Assembly: GCA_024280395.1 (NCBI GenBank)
Contig: JAJRQG010000007.1
Span: 46,660 to 110,659 of the forward strand
Length of the DNA stretch: 64,000 nt
Direction of reading: 5' to 3'
DNA from: Gammaproteobacteria bacterium
GTDB taxonomy: Bacteria > Pseudomonadota > Gammaproteobacteria > Xanthomonadales > Marinicellaceae
The notes beneath the pieces are model-generated. The model worked only from the letters and a program-made list of their open reading frames with translations, was not told where the DNA came from and did not search any database. Position numbers and translations under genes: made by a program. Positions within the stretch are counted from its first letter, which is position 1, and each line of letters begins with the position of its first letter. Positions 44,796 through 53,262 of the stretch are shown piece after piece.

Positions 44796-45434
44796 TTAAT
44801 CCGCCGCTAGTTTAAAGTCAATTCTTTGTGTTGCCACTTGTGTTTTGGCCACACCATCAACAATTTTGGGTTTGAATTTGTATTTTAATATTGCTCGAAT
44901 CGCCTCACGGTCAAAAATTCTAACTGGCTTGGACTTAACCACTTTAGGATTGATTACTGTGCCTCCTTCAGTGATTGTAAACTCCATTTCTACCCAACCT
45001 TCTATCTTGGCAATTGCCGCTTTTCTAGGATATTGAGGTTGAATGGTAACTATTGGAATAATACCGCCATCTTTGCCCATATCTACACCCATGCCCATTG
45101 CGCCTAAAAACGGCCCATCACCACCCACGCCCAAATCTAAAGCAGGAACAGTCGGAGTAGGCATCTGATTAACTACTTGCTGATTCTGTTGCACATTCAT
45201 TTTAGGTGGTGGAGGAGGATCTTTAGGTGGAGGCGGCTTCTTTGGTATCCTTCTTTGTTTCTGATTGATTTCTTCATCTAATTTGACTGGAGAAAAATCA
45301 ATTGAAGTTCCTTCATCATCTTCAGGCTTACCGTGGTTTGACATATTGACCAGATAATGCATCCCAATGAATAGAAAAAAAGTGATGACCACTGCTGGCA
45401 ATACTGATATACCATTTCTAAATAAACTGTTCAT
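44796..45434 (-). CDS. tonB2: TonB family energy transducer (TonB2 type)
   Basis: A 212-residue TonB protein that carries proton-motive energy to outer-membrane receptors. It has one N-terminal membrane helix (about 9-28, ISVLPAVVITFFLFIGMHYL), a short Pro/Lys-rich spacer (IPKKPPPPKDPPPPPK, about 63-78) and a C-terminal TonB domain from about 120 (IVTIQPQYPRKAAIAKIEGW to AIRAILKYKFKP). The spacer is much shorter than in E. coli TonB, as is typical of TonB2. It follows exbD by 15 bases. A TonB-dependent receptor gene lies at 58.9 kb. Confidence 0.9.
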   Translation of the reverse strand: MNSLFRNGISVLPAVVITFFLFIGMHYLVNMSNHGKPEDDEGTSIDFSPVKLDEEINQKQRRIPKKPPPPKDPPPPPKMNVQQNQQVVNQMPTPTVPALDLGVGGDGPFLGAMGMGVDMGKDGGIIPIVTIQPQYPRKAAIAKIEGWVEMEFTITEGGTVINPKVVKSKPVRIFDREAIRAILKYKFKPKIVDGVAKTQVATQRIDFKLAAD

Positions 45435-45449
45435 ATGACGCCTACCTAT

Positions 45450-45851
45450 CTATTCTGTTTTGGTTGCTGCAATTGAAATCTTTTCAACTTTTGCCGCTTT
45501 AATTTGATCCATAACAGATACCAAATCCCCTGTTCTTGAACCTCTATCAGCAATAATAACCGCAGAACCTTCTGGATTTTCTGCATGCATTTTTTCAACC
45601 ACCGCTCTAACCGCTCTTATATCAACTTCTCTCTTATTGATCCAAATCTCTCCGCTATCTTTAATAGCAATTAGAATGTTTCCTTTCTTAACCTTAGTTG
45701 CAGTTGAAGCTTGTGGACGACTTACCGTAACACCCGTTTCTTTTACAAAAGATGTGGTTACAATAAAAAATATAAGCATGATAAATACAACATCAAGCAT
45801 TGGCGTGATGTTTATTTCTGCTTCATCTTCATGAAAATGTCTACGTCTCAT
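45450..45851 (-). CDS. exbD2: ExbD/TolR family proton channel subunit
   Basis: A 133-residue bitopic protein. The single membrane helix contains the proton-carrying Asp20 in NITPMLDVVFIMLIFFIVTT. The periplasmic part includes SGEIWINKREVD and GSAVIIADRGSRTGDLVSVMDQIKAAK, typical of ExbD. It follows exbB after a 97-base gap with no obvious promoter. A GAGG ribosome binding site precedes the ATG. Confidence 0.92.
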   Translation of the reverse strand: MRRRHFHEDEAEINITPMLDVVFIMLIFFIVTTSFVKETGVTVSRPQASTATKVKKGNILIAIKDSGEIWINKREVDIRAVRAVVEKMHAENPEGSAVIIADRGSRTGDLVSVMDQIKAAKVEKISIAATKTE

Positions 45852-45948
45852 TTCTTAGACCTCTAATAAATTATTTTTATTTACCAATAATGACAATTAA
45901 TTTCATCGGTTGGTTCAAATTTTTTGTTTGATACAACGAACCATCACA

Positions 45949-46476
45949 TTAATGATGGTGCATTGAATCTTCTAAATGTTCTGTTTCGGTTGTGGCTTTT
46001 TGTTTAAAAAAAGTGGTGAAAAATATACCAGACAATGCTGCTATCATACCAGCCATTGTTGGCACTGTTGCTTTTGCTACACCACCTGCCATTGCTCGAG
46101 CATTTGATGTGCCCTCAATTGCCATGATATCAAATACATTTAACATGCCATAAACCGTTCCAAAAAGACCCAGTAGGGGACTGATTGCTACCAACGAGTC
46201 AAGAACGCCTAAACCTGCTCTCAGCCCAATATTGGCTTCAGATACCATTTGTTCACGAATTCGCTTAGCATACCAACTATTGGTATCAGCTCTATCGTGC
46301 CATATTGATAATATTCTTTTTTTTTGTTTTGGAAACACAAAAGAATAGAACCACAGCCTTTCGACAATCATCAACCACATAAAGAACAATACTGCCATGA
46401 TGGCCCACAATACAGGGCCACCCATGTCAATAAAACCAAGAATTTTAAACCAAGCTTCTTTTAGCTGGTAAAACAT
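45949..46476 (-). CDS. exbB2: ExbB family proton channel subunit
   Basis: A 175-residue inner-membrane protein of the MotA/TolQ/ExbB family with three membrane segments (about 17-37, 88-110, 130-155). LRAGLGVLDSLVAISPLLGLFGTVYGML and the VAKATVPTMAGMIAALSGIF helix are the family signature, and the short length is typical of ExbB2. It follows the TtpC-like gene by one base with GGAG ahead of its ATG. With ExbD and TonB it forms the energising complex. Confidence 0.92.
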   Translation of the reverse strand: MFYQLKEAWFKILGFIDMGGPVLWAIMAVLFFMWLMIVERLWFYSFVFPKQKKRILSIWHDRADTNSWYAKRIREQMVSEANIGLRAGLGVLDSLVAISPLLGLFGTVYGMLNVFDIMAIEGTSNARAMAGGVAKATVPTMAGMIAALSGIFFTTFFKQKATTETEHLEDSMHHH

Positions 46477-46477
46477 C

Positions 46478-47824
46478 TTATTTCTCCGCTAGTCTAGCGA
46501 TAATACCAGCACTTTGCTCTTCTAATATTTGAGTCTGTCTTCTGGCCATTGATTGTAGCAACGAGTGCAATATAGTTAATGGAATGGCTACAACCAGTCC
46601 CAATACGGTTGTGACCAATGCTTGTGAAATACCGCCAGCCATTGATTTTGGATCACCTGTTCCATACAATGTAATCATCTGGAAAGTTGCAATCATACCT
46701 ACAACAGTACCCAACAAACCCATTAATGGCGCAATAACATACATAACCTTGATGAAAGATAAACCACTTTCTAATGGTGCTGTTTCTCTAAGAATAGCTT
46801 CATCCATTTTCAATTCCATGGTTTCAATATCAGAATCAGGGCTATTGGTGTAAACCTGCATAATCCTTCCCAATGCATTGTTTGCTTTAGGTGTTTTATT
46901 TTTTAACTGACTATTAATTTTAGATCCACTCATAAACAAACTGATGTATTTCCAAAGTGCCAACAACAAACCAAAGATGCCCAGGCCGATAATCACATAT
47001 CCTACTTCTTTGCCTTCTTTTATTTTGTCTTTCCAGTCAGGGGTTCTTACCACCAAGCCCAAAATAGTACCTTTAGAAAAATCCACAGGCGCATTGACAA
47101 GCTGCCCTGGAGAAGCATTTACAAACTCTTTTGCTAAAGACATATTCTTAGCATCTGGCTGTTTAGGCAATCTATATAAAACACCTTTTTCAGATAAACC
47201 ATCAGGATTCCAAGTCAAAAAATTGCCATCCATATCAAAAGCGTTAAATACGCCTAATCTAATGACTTCTACATTTTTATCTACTTCACCTTCAGCATTC
47301 AATACAGGTGCTTTGAACTTAACTATCTTTGACTGCTCAGAAATTTCTCGAGTCATTTCAAACCATAACTTTTTAAGATCCGGAATTGTAGGAAGCTCTT
47401 TTTTAGCAGCTAACTCAGTTAAGAAAGCATCTCTTGCTTGAAACTGCGCACTGGTCAACGAATTTTTCACTCGACTTCTTAAGTCACCTGCTAAAATTTT
47501 CACCGTACCTTGCATCTCACCTAAGTTACCCGATCTTTCATGCAATACAGTTTCTAAATCAGCCAAGCTTTGTTCGTTTGCATCGTATTCATTTTTTAAA
47601 GCATCTGTTTGACGTTCCAGACCAGCTAAAGTAGCTCTGGCTTGAGAAAGCAGTCTTTGTTGTTGATCTCTTTTGCCTTTAAATTCAGAAACTCTTTTCT
47701 TGTTTTCAGCTGAACTCTCGGTCGCGGACCTTTTTACAGCATTAACTAACTCAGAAAGCGTCATTGCCGATGCAGAACCAAAGCTTATTAATAACACTGT
47801 TAAAACGATTATTGATTTTTTCAT
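46478..47824 (-). CDS. TtpC-like MotA/TolQ/ExbB protein with long periplasmic N-terminus
   Basis: A 448-residue protein from the ATG at 47824 (AAAGGA ahead; the frame extends five codons further). A signal peptide (MKKSIIVLTVLLISFGSASA) leads to a coiled coil (about 25-115, LEKxxx-like text SQARATLAGLERQTDALKNE), a periplasmic domain and a first membrane helix at about 275-295. The ExbB-type channel domain follows at about 330-440 (LSFIKVMYVIAPLMGLLGTV, ALVTTVLGLVVAIPLTILH). This layout is that of TtpC, the fourth essential component of the Vibrio TonB2 system. It lies 16 bp after the DUF3450 gene. Confidence 0.88.
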   Translation of the reverse strand: MKKSIIVLTVLLISFGSASAMTLSELVNAVKRSATESSAENKKRVSEFKGKRDQQQRLLSQARATLAGLERQTDALKNEYDANEQSLADLETVLHERSGNLGEMQGTVKILAGDLRSRVKNSLTSAQFQARDAFLTELAAKKELPTIPDLKKLWFEMTREISEQSKIVKFKAPVLNAEGEVDKNVEVIRLGVFNAFDMDGNFLTWNPDGLSEKGVLYRLPKQPDAKNMSLAKEFVNASPGQLVNAPVDFSKGTILGLVVRTPDWKDKIKEGKEVGYVIIGLGIFGLLLALWKYISLFMSGSKINSQLKNKTPKANNALGRIMQVYTNSPDSDIETMELKMDEAILRETAPLESGLSFIKVMYVIAPLMGLLGTVVGMIATFQMITLYGTGDPKSMAGGISQALVTTVLGLVVAIPLTILHSLLQSMARRQTQILEEQSAGIIARLAEK

Positions 47825-47840
47825 ATTTAATCCTTTCATC

Positions 47841-48623
47841 TTATTGGCCTCCAGCTGCTTTCGCGCCTAAAACAGGCAATCCAGCTAAATCAGGTGAAGC
47901 TTCTTTTTTTGCAACTCTAATGGCTTCTTTAATCGCAGAATTTTGACGCTTATCTAATGTAATAAACTTATTTTGCTTTGCATCCCACCAACCGGAAACT
48001 TCTTGGTTTAAGGTTTGATAAATTAAAGTTGTTCTTCCAACTCTTAAAAAATTGACCTGTTTACCACTAGGAAGAGCACCTTGATAGGCATCTACAGTAG
48101 AACCATAATCTAGTTCGATACCGTAAGCTTGGGTTACCTTGCGGTATTTTTCAGAAGTTGACGTATCAGATTTACCCAACATGATTTCTAAATTAGCCAA
48201 TCTTTTTTGTCTTTCTGCTTTTTTGAAAGGAATATCTGCTTCAATCAATTTACCAAGAGCGTCTACCATTTCAATAATCATCGGAATAATTCCACGATTG
48301 GTTTGTTCCAGTGTTGTCATTTGTTTATTGATTGAATCAATCTCGACTCTTTGGTCGCCAACAACAGCTTCTAATTGCTTGTTGTAAGCTCTCAAACTTT
48401 CAATTTCATTTAAGATGTTTCTATATTGACCCGTCAAATCATCGGTTTGATCATTTAATTTATCAATACGAACTTGTGCTTTTGCTGATGCTTTGTTGGT
48501 ATCAACAGCAACCTGAACAGCTGTATTTAACTGCTGTGCTCCCACGCTACTCACTATCAAAATCAAAACAACACTTAGTGTCATTTTATTGAGTATCTTA
48601 TTACTTTTACTATGGTTTAACAT
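47841..48623 (-). CDS. DUF3450 family periplasmic coiled-coil protein
   Basis: A 260-residue exported protein that opens the TonB2 operon. A signal peptide (MTLSVVLILIVSSVGAQQ from residue 14) is followed by a long coiled coil (about 40-110, QVRIDKLNDQTDDLTGQYRN) and a beta-rich end (TLIYQTLNQEVSGWWDAKQN). This is DUF3450, a family found almost only next to TtpC-ExbB-ExbD-TonB genes. It probably works with the TtpC coiled coil in the periplasm, but no mechanism is known. Its promoter must lie in the AT-rich 262-base gap upstream. Confidence 0.85.
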   Translation of the reverse strand: MLNHSKSNKILNKMTLSVVLILIVSSVGAQQLNTAVQVAVDTNKASAKAQVRIDKLNDQTDDLTGQYRNILNEIESLRAYNKQLEAVVGDQRVEIDSINKQMTTLEQTNRGIIPMIIEMVDALGKLIEADIPFKKAERQKRLANLEIMLGKSDTSTSEKYRKVTQAYGIELDYGSTVDAYQGALPSGKQVNFLRVGRTTLIYQTLNQEVSGWWDAKQNKFITLDKRQNSAIKEAIRVAKKEASPDLAGLPVLGAKAAGGQ

Positions 48624-48828
48624 ACTGTGTTTTCACTCTAATTCTAATTTAGAAAATCAGGTATTTATCCATGCTTTTTGTCTAGAAAAAACAGTTTTAT
48701 ACCTGCGCTCAACTTTAAGACTGCCTAGAATACAGTTCTTTATACAAAAAGAAAAGTTTTTATTTGTTTTTTATTTAAGGAAAATTTTAATTTTATTTCA
48801 ATGAATTTTTAATTTAATTCTTTAAATT

Positions 48829-48858
48829 TTGAGTATTTCTATATTAGCAAGTTATAAT
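48829..48858 (+). promoter_or_regulatory. Probable sigma-70 promoter of the RDD gene
   Basis: TTGAGT (48829-48834) and TATAAT (48853-48858) are 18 bases apart and stand 27 bases before the ATG at 48886. The rest of the gap between 48624 and 48885 is AT-rich and must also hold the opposite promoter of the DUF3450 operon. Confidence 0.5.
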
Positions 48859-48885
48859 GTACCGTACTTTTACTAGAGCCTGTTT

Positions 48886-49302
48886 ATGCCCATCACAACT
48901 ATTTGGAAACATTTTGCAGCATTTCTTTATGATGTATTCCCCTTGCTGGGCGTTTTTTTAATGACATCCCTTATTGTTCTAGTTGTTCGTGGCGGAGTAC
49001 CAGTAGAAAGATATTCACCATGGTTTACTGCTTTGTTGTTTTTTGAATTTTCTGCTTACTTTATCTATTCATGGAAAATTGGTGGCCAAACACTTGGAAT
49101 GAGGGCTTGGAAAATGAAAATATTTCCTAAAAACAACCAACAATATACATTAACTTGGAAGCAAGCAACTTTGCGTCTCTTTGTGGGCATAATTTCTACA
49201 GCCTTATTGGGGCTGGGTTTGTTTTGGAAGTTATTCTCAAAAGACAACCAATCATGGATGGATATTGTTAGCCATTCTGACACCAAAACTCTAGATGTAT
49301 AA
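48886..49302 (+). CDS. RDD family membrane protein
   Basis: A 138-residue inner-membrane protein of the RDD family. Three hydrophobic segments are visible (about 15-35, 45-62, 95-112). The family signature is present: the FAAFLYDVFPLLGVF start in place of the usual RxxA..DD, and SWKIGGQTLGMRAWKMKIF. DNQSWMDIVSHSDT is the typical family ending. RDD proteins are poorly understood; some are linked to ion transport or protein insertion. The gene is convergent with lptG and ends four bases from it. Confidence 0.85.
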   Translation: MPITTIWKHFAAFLYDVFPLLGVFLMTSLIVLVVRGGVPVERYSPWFTALLFFEFSAYFIYSWKIGGQTLGMRAWKMKIFPKNNQQYTLTWKQATLRLFVGIISTALLGLGLFWKLFSKDNQSWMDIVSHSDTKTLDV

Positions 49303-49306
49303 AAAG

Positions 49307-50401
49307 TCACCGGTTTTGTCGTTTTAAAACCCACAATGATATCAGTACTATACATGACGATGGCAACAATGTAACCAGCGCTGGGTGCATGTTAAAAACT
49401 TCGCCCATATTTAACAAAGCACGGTTAACTAGATTAAAAACAATTCCTAGCATTATTCCAATTAACAACCGCTGTCCGAACCCACCTGATCTCAGCAATC
49501 CAAACAAAAAAGGAAGCCCTGTTAATGCCGTTGCAATAACCAAAAAAGGATAAGTGATTTTGGACCACAAAGCTATGTCATATTTGATGGGTATGTGCTC
49601 TTTGTTTTCTTGAAAGTTTCTGTATTTAATAATATCTCTTATACTTAAATTTTTAGGTCGTGAATGGGTAATGCCTAGTATTTCTGGTTCTATTCGGGAT
49701 GGCCACAACTGCCAATCTATGGTTTTTGTCACTACCCCAGTTTCTACAAACTCAGTGACTTCGATATTTTGCAATTCCCAACTGTCATCTTTATGAATGG
49801 CTTTCTCCGCTTTTGAGACTTTCACCACTCTTAATTTATCATCAAGTTCATAGACAGTAACATTATTCATAACAATATTTTTACTGCGTTCGTCATAACC
49901 ATTACCAACAGGTGTTGCGTTAAAAATAATGTTCCCATCGCGAATCCACACTCCTGAATTAACGCCTAAACCGACATCTTTATCCAACTTGCTGGCCCTG
50001 AATGATTCTGCCAACAATTTAGCAGGAGGCACTACATATTCTCCCATTAATGTCATAGGCAATAACCAAATAACCAAAGTCGACATTGCTATAGCTGCGA
50101 CTTTCATCCTACTAATGCCCGAAGATTGCATCACAACAAGCTCAGAGTTGGCTGCTAAAGCACCCAAACCCAACATAATACCAACTACCGAGCTAACAGG
50201 AAAGTTCTGATAGATACTGTGAGGGATTGTCAACAAAGTATAAAACAAAGCACTTCCAAGCGTGAAATCACCTCTTCCAACCACATTAACTTGAGATATA
50301 AACCCTATTAACACATCCAGTGATAAAAAAATCGCTACTGCCAATAAAACACCTAAACTTATGGCTTTAAAAACATATCTATTTAACGTTGTAATCATCA
50401 T
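49307..50401 (-). CDS. lptG: LPS export ABC transporter permease LptG
   Basis: A 364-residue inner-membrane subunit of the LptB2FG exporter, which extracts lipopolysaccharide from the inner membrane. Six membrane segments flank a large periplasmic beta-jellyroll domain (about 130-270). The N-terminus LNRYVFKAISLGVLLAVAIF and the coupling-helix region NSELVVMQSSGISRMKVA identify the YjgP/YjgQ family; second position after lptF and the sequence favour LptG. Its ATG overlaps the lptF stop (ATGA). Confidence 0.93.
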   Translation of the reverse strand: MMITTLNRYVFKAISLGVLLAVAIFLSLDVLIGFISQVNVVGRGDFTLGSALFYTLLTIPHSIYQNFPVSSVVGIMLGLGALAANSELVVMQSSGISRMKVAAIAMSTLVIWLLPMTLMGEYVVPPAKLLAESFRASKLDKDVGLGVNSGVWIRDGNIIFNATPVGNGYDERSKNIVMNNVTVYELDDKLRVVKVSKAEKAIHKDDSWELQNIEVTEFVETGVVTKTIDWQLWPSRIEPEILGITHSRPKNLSIRDIIKYRNFQENKEHIPIKYDIALWSKITYPFLVIATALTGLPFLFGLLRSGGFGQRLLIGIMLGIVFNLVNRALLNMGEVFNMHPALVTLLPSSCIVLISLWVLKRQNR

Positions 50402-51465
50402 ACAAACGCCTCATCTGATTTGCGTATCCGCCAAAACCCATACGCAATAAATAACACATGGACCCACCAAGTCCCTAACCAAGAGGGAACCTTTCCCTGC
50501 TCTATCAGTGAAACTGAAATGGCCCATAAATTGATATAAACAACAAAAATTAAAAGTCCCAAAGCTAAACTTCCATATTTACCATCTCTTGGCGATGTTT
50601 TGGAAATCGACAATGCCAATAACATCAAAACAACCATACTAATCGGGGTTGATATTCGGCGGTGAAACTCTGCTTTATCAACCGGTCTCTCGGAATATAA
50701 CAATTCTGTTAAATTTTTGCCTTTTTCATCTACATTAACAGATTTACCCTCCAACCTTGGTAATTTAATGTCATTGCGCTCAAACATCATTAACTGATAT
50801 TTTTTACTGCCTGGGACACCTTCGTTTCTAAAACCATTAAACAAAGAAATATACCGTTGCCCTGTTTCTGGGTCTTCAAATTGATAGCCATATTCAGCTG
50901 TTAATGTATCTACCCGGTCTTCGTGCCTCACATTAACAAAAATGTTTTCTAACCTATTCTGTTCTACATTAATTTTCCTTACGTATATAACCGAATTACT
51001 GCCGGATAATTCTTGAAACACGCCTTCCTTCAAACCCATCAAAGAAATGTCTTTGCTAGCTGCCAAGGTTAATCGTTCAGAAGTCTTTGAAGCAATTGGA
51101 ATGATAAATACTGAAATAATTAACAAAAACAAAGAGAAAAACACCATGTGCGGAACATACATTTTTAACATCTGTCTTGAAGATATTCCTGCCGAGTGAA
51201 ACATGACAATTTCTTGATTTCTATACATTTGCGATAATTTCGCCAGAACTGCCAAATACAATGACAGGGGCAACAATAAAGTTAAACTGTCAAATGTCCG
51301 CAATCCCAGCTCAACAAAAAGCATTGAAGCGGGCAAAACCCCACGAGCAATTGCGCGCAGAGATTCGGTAAACATCTGACCAACAGCCACCACAAAAAGC
51401 ACCATTAAAATACCCGCGAAAGTCTTCAATGTTTCTTTTCTTAAATATTTACCTAAAATTTGCAA
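50398..51465 (-). CDS. lptF: LPS export ABC transporter permease LptF
   Basis: A 355-residue permease paired with LptG. The N-terminus LGKYLRKETLKTFAGILMVL and the coupling-helix region NQEIVMFHSAGISSRQMLKM are diagnostic. The periplasmic jellyroll covers about 125-270 (KEGVFQELSGSNSVIYVRKI), and three more membrane helices follow. It diverges from pepA, a conserved arrangement in Gammaproteobacteria. The ATPase LptB is not in this window. Confidence 0.94.
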   Translation of the reverse strand: MQILGKYLRKETLKTFAGILMVLFVVAVGQMFTESLRAIARGVLPASMLFVELGLRTFDSLTLLLPLSLYLAVLAKLSQMYRNQEIVMFHSAGISSRQMLKMYVPHMVFFSLFLLIISVFIIPIASKTSERLTLAASKDISLMGLKEGVFQELSGSNSVIYVRKINVEQNRLENIFVNVRHEDRVDTLTAEYGYQFEDPETGQRYISLFNGFRNEGVPGSKKYQLMMFERNDIKLPRLEGKSVNVDEKGKNLTELLYSERPVDKAEFHRRISTPISMVVLMLLALSISKTSPRDGKYGSLALGLLIFVVYINLWAISVSLIEQGKVPSWLGTWWVHVLFIAYGFWRIRKSDEAFV

Positions 51466-51635
51466 TTATTTCCTCATCTGATGCGTAAATGAAATATGTT
51501 ATATGCCATTCAGCCCTATTTATTACTGGCACAATGGACTTTTGTTGTTTAAAATGACTGTTCGGTTACGATTTCACATGTCCAAAACACTAAAAACGAA
51601 TCTTAACATAACCTTACCCAATTATGGAGAAACGC

Positions 51636-53108
51636 ATGAAAATCACATCATCATTAATGACACCCAGCAAATCTAAATCTGGTGCTTTATTTATAGGCTT
51701 TTTTTCTGACTTAAAGTTCAATGCTATCGCAAAGGAAGCTGACTCATTGTTAGGCAAACAGATTTCACAAAGAATCAAAAGCAAAGACTTTGCCGGTAAA
51801 ACAGGAGAGGTACTCACCTTATTTACAGACTCAGGGCAAAGAGTTGTATTAACCGGCCTTGGCGATGAAAAGAAATGTGATTTAGGAACACTGCAAACAG
51901 CAACCACCAAAGCCATAAAAGCCGTGGTTACTACACCGGTTAAAACGGTAAACAACTATTTAACCAGTTTAAATTTCAAAAATATTGATGAAGCAGTTGC
52001 TGGGAAAATCACCAGCATCGCTGCATCTCATGCCGCATATAGATATGAAGTAACTAAGAATTTCAAAAAAGACAACAAACACAATCTAACAAGCATGACA
52101 GTATATGCTGACAAGAAATCTGCCGCCGCTATTAAACAAGCAGCATCAATTGCAACAGGAGTTGAAACTACTAGAGCCTTAGGAAATTTACCGCCGAATA
52201 TTTGTAATCCAGACTATTTGGCCAAACAAGCTAAAGATATTGCCAAAAAATACGATAATTGCACGCTAACCATTTTAGATGAAAAGAAAATGCAAAAAAT
52301 GAAGATGGGCGCATTGCTTGCTGTTGGACGTGGTTCTCGCAATGAATCTAAAATGATTGTTTTAAAATACACTGGTACAAAGAAATCTCAACGACCACAT
52401 GTACTAGTTGGCAAAGGCATCACCTTTGATACAGGTGGCATTTCATTAAAACCAGGTGCCAACATGGATGAAATGAAATACGATATGTGTGGTGCTGCTA
52501 CCGTATTTGGGACATTTGTTGCCGTTGCCGAAATGCAATTGCCTATTAATTTGATTATGATTGTACCTGCAGTTGAAAACATGCCTGATGGAGATGCTTA
52601 CCGCCCAGGTGATGTTGTAACAAGTTATTCAGGGAAAACCATTGAAGTTCTAAACACCGATGCCGAAGGCCGCATGATTTTATGTGATGCTTTAACTTAT
52701 GCACAAGAATACAAACCACAAGTCTTAATCGATTTAGCCACATTAACTGGCGCATGCGTCGTTGCACTTGGACATGTCGCTTCAGCGGTTATGTCAAAAC
52801 AAACACAATTGCCACAAGATATTTTACAAGCAGGCATTGACATCCATGACCGTGCATGGCAACTACCGCTTTGGGATGATTACCAAAAACAAATCGACAC
52901 CACATTTGCTGACATGCAGAATGTAGGTGGTTTTGCTGGCGGTTCAATCACTGCGGGTTGTTTCTTAAGCCGTTTCTGCGAAGACGTCAACTGGGCACAC
53001 ATTGATATTGCTGGTACCGCATGGGCCAGTAAGAAAGATGGCGCAACTGGTCGACCTGTCGCCATGATGGCCCAATATTTGATCAATGAAAGCAATAAAA
53101 GCAAGTAA
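51636..53108 (+). CDS. pepA: Leucyl aminopeptidase PepA (family M17)
   Basis: A 490-residue cytosolic aminopeptidase that releases N-terminal residues from peptides; homologues also bind DNA in Xer recombination. I use the ATG at 51636 because GGAG lies eight bases ahead; an ATG at 51624 overlaps that site. The N-terminal domain spans about 1-165. The catalytic domain has the two-metal site: Lys and Asp in GKGITFDTGGISLKPG, Asp in MKYDMCGAA, and Asp/Glu in NTDAEGRMILCDALTYA with the catalytic Arg. The gene diverges from lptF. Confidence 0.95.
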   Translation: MKITSSLMTPSKSKSGALFIGFFSDLKFNAIAKEADSLLGKQISQRIKSKDFAGKTGEVLTLFTDSGQRVVLTGLGDEKKCDLGTLQTATTKAIKAVVTTPVKTVNNYLTSLNFKNIDEAVAGKITSIAASHAAYRYEVTKNFKKDNKHNLTSMTVYADKKSAAAIKQAASIATGVETTRALGNLPPNICNPDYLAKQAKDIAKKYDNCTLTILDEKKMQKMKMGALLAVGRGSRNESKMIVLKYTGTKKSQRPHVLVGKGITFDTGGISLKPGANMDEMKYDMCGAATVFGTFVAVAEMQLPINLIMIVPAVENMPDGDAYRPGDVVTSYSGKTIEVLNTDAEGRMILCDALTYAQEYKPQVLIDLATLTGACVVALGHVASAVMSKQTQLPQDILQAGIDIHDRAWQLPLWDDYQKQIDTTFADMQNVGGFAGGSITAGCFLSRFCEDVNWAHIDIAGTAWASKKDGATGRPVAMMAQYLINESNKSK

Positions 53109-53119
53109 GAATAGCCCAT

Positions 53120-53160
53120 AATATTTAGGTCATTTAGCAGGATTAAATGACCTAAATATT
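53120..53160. terminator. Long hairpin after pepA, probable terminator
   Basis: AATATTTAGGTCATTTA (53120-53136) and its exact complement (53144-53160) form a perfect 17-bp stem with a 7-base loop, 11 bases past the pepA stop. The following TTTCT is a poor U tract, so termination may be weak or the hairpin may stabilise the mRNA. Confidence 0.55.
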
Positions 53161-53262
53161 TCTAATTATCCTCTTCTGGACTCATCCAATCTAATTTACT
53201 GGAGCTATCCCAACTTTTTACTGCTGTAGTATAGTGCCAGTTTTAATTCGACTGGAACAACA

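Noticed and set aside
45852..45948. Possible hairpin (TGGTTC ... GAACCA) between exbB and exbD
   Set aside because: The stem is six bases with a long loop and no U tract, so neither a terminator nor a riboswitch is supported.
46944..47441. Plus-strand frame of 165 codons opposite the TtpC-like gene
   Set aside because: It is antisense to a conserved channel protein; composition is Ser/Pro-rich shadow text with no start signal.
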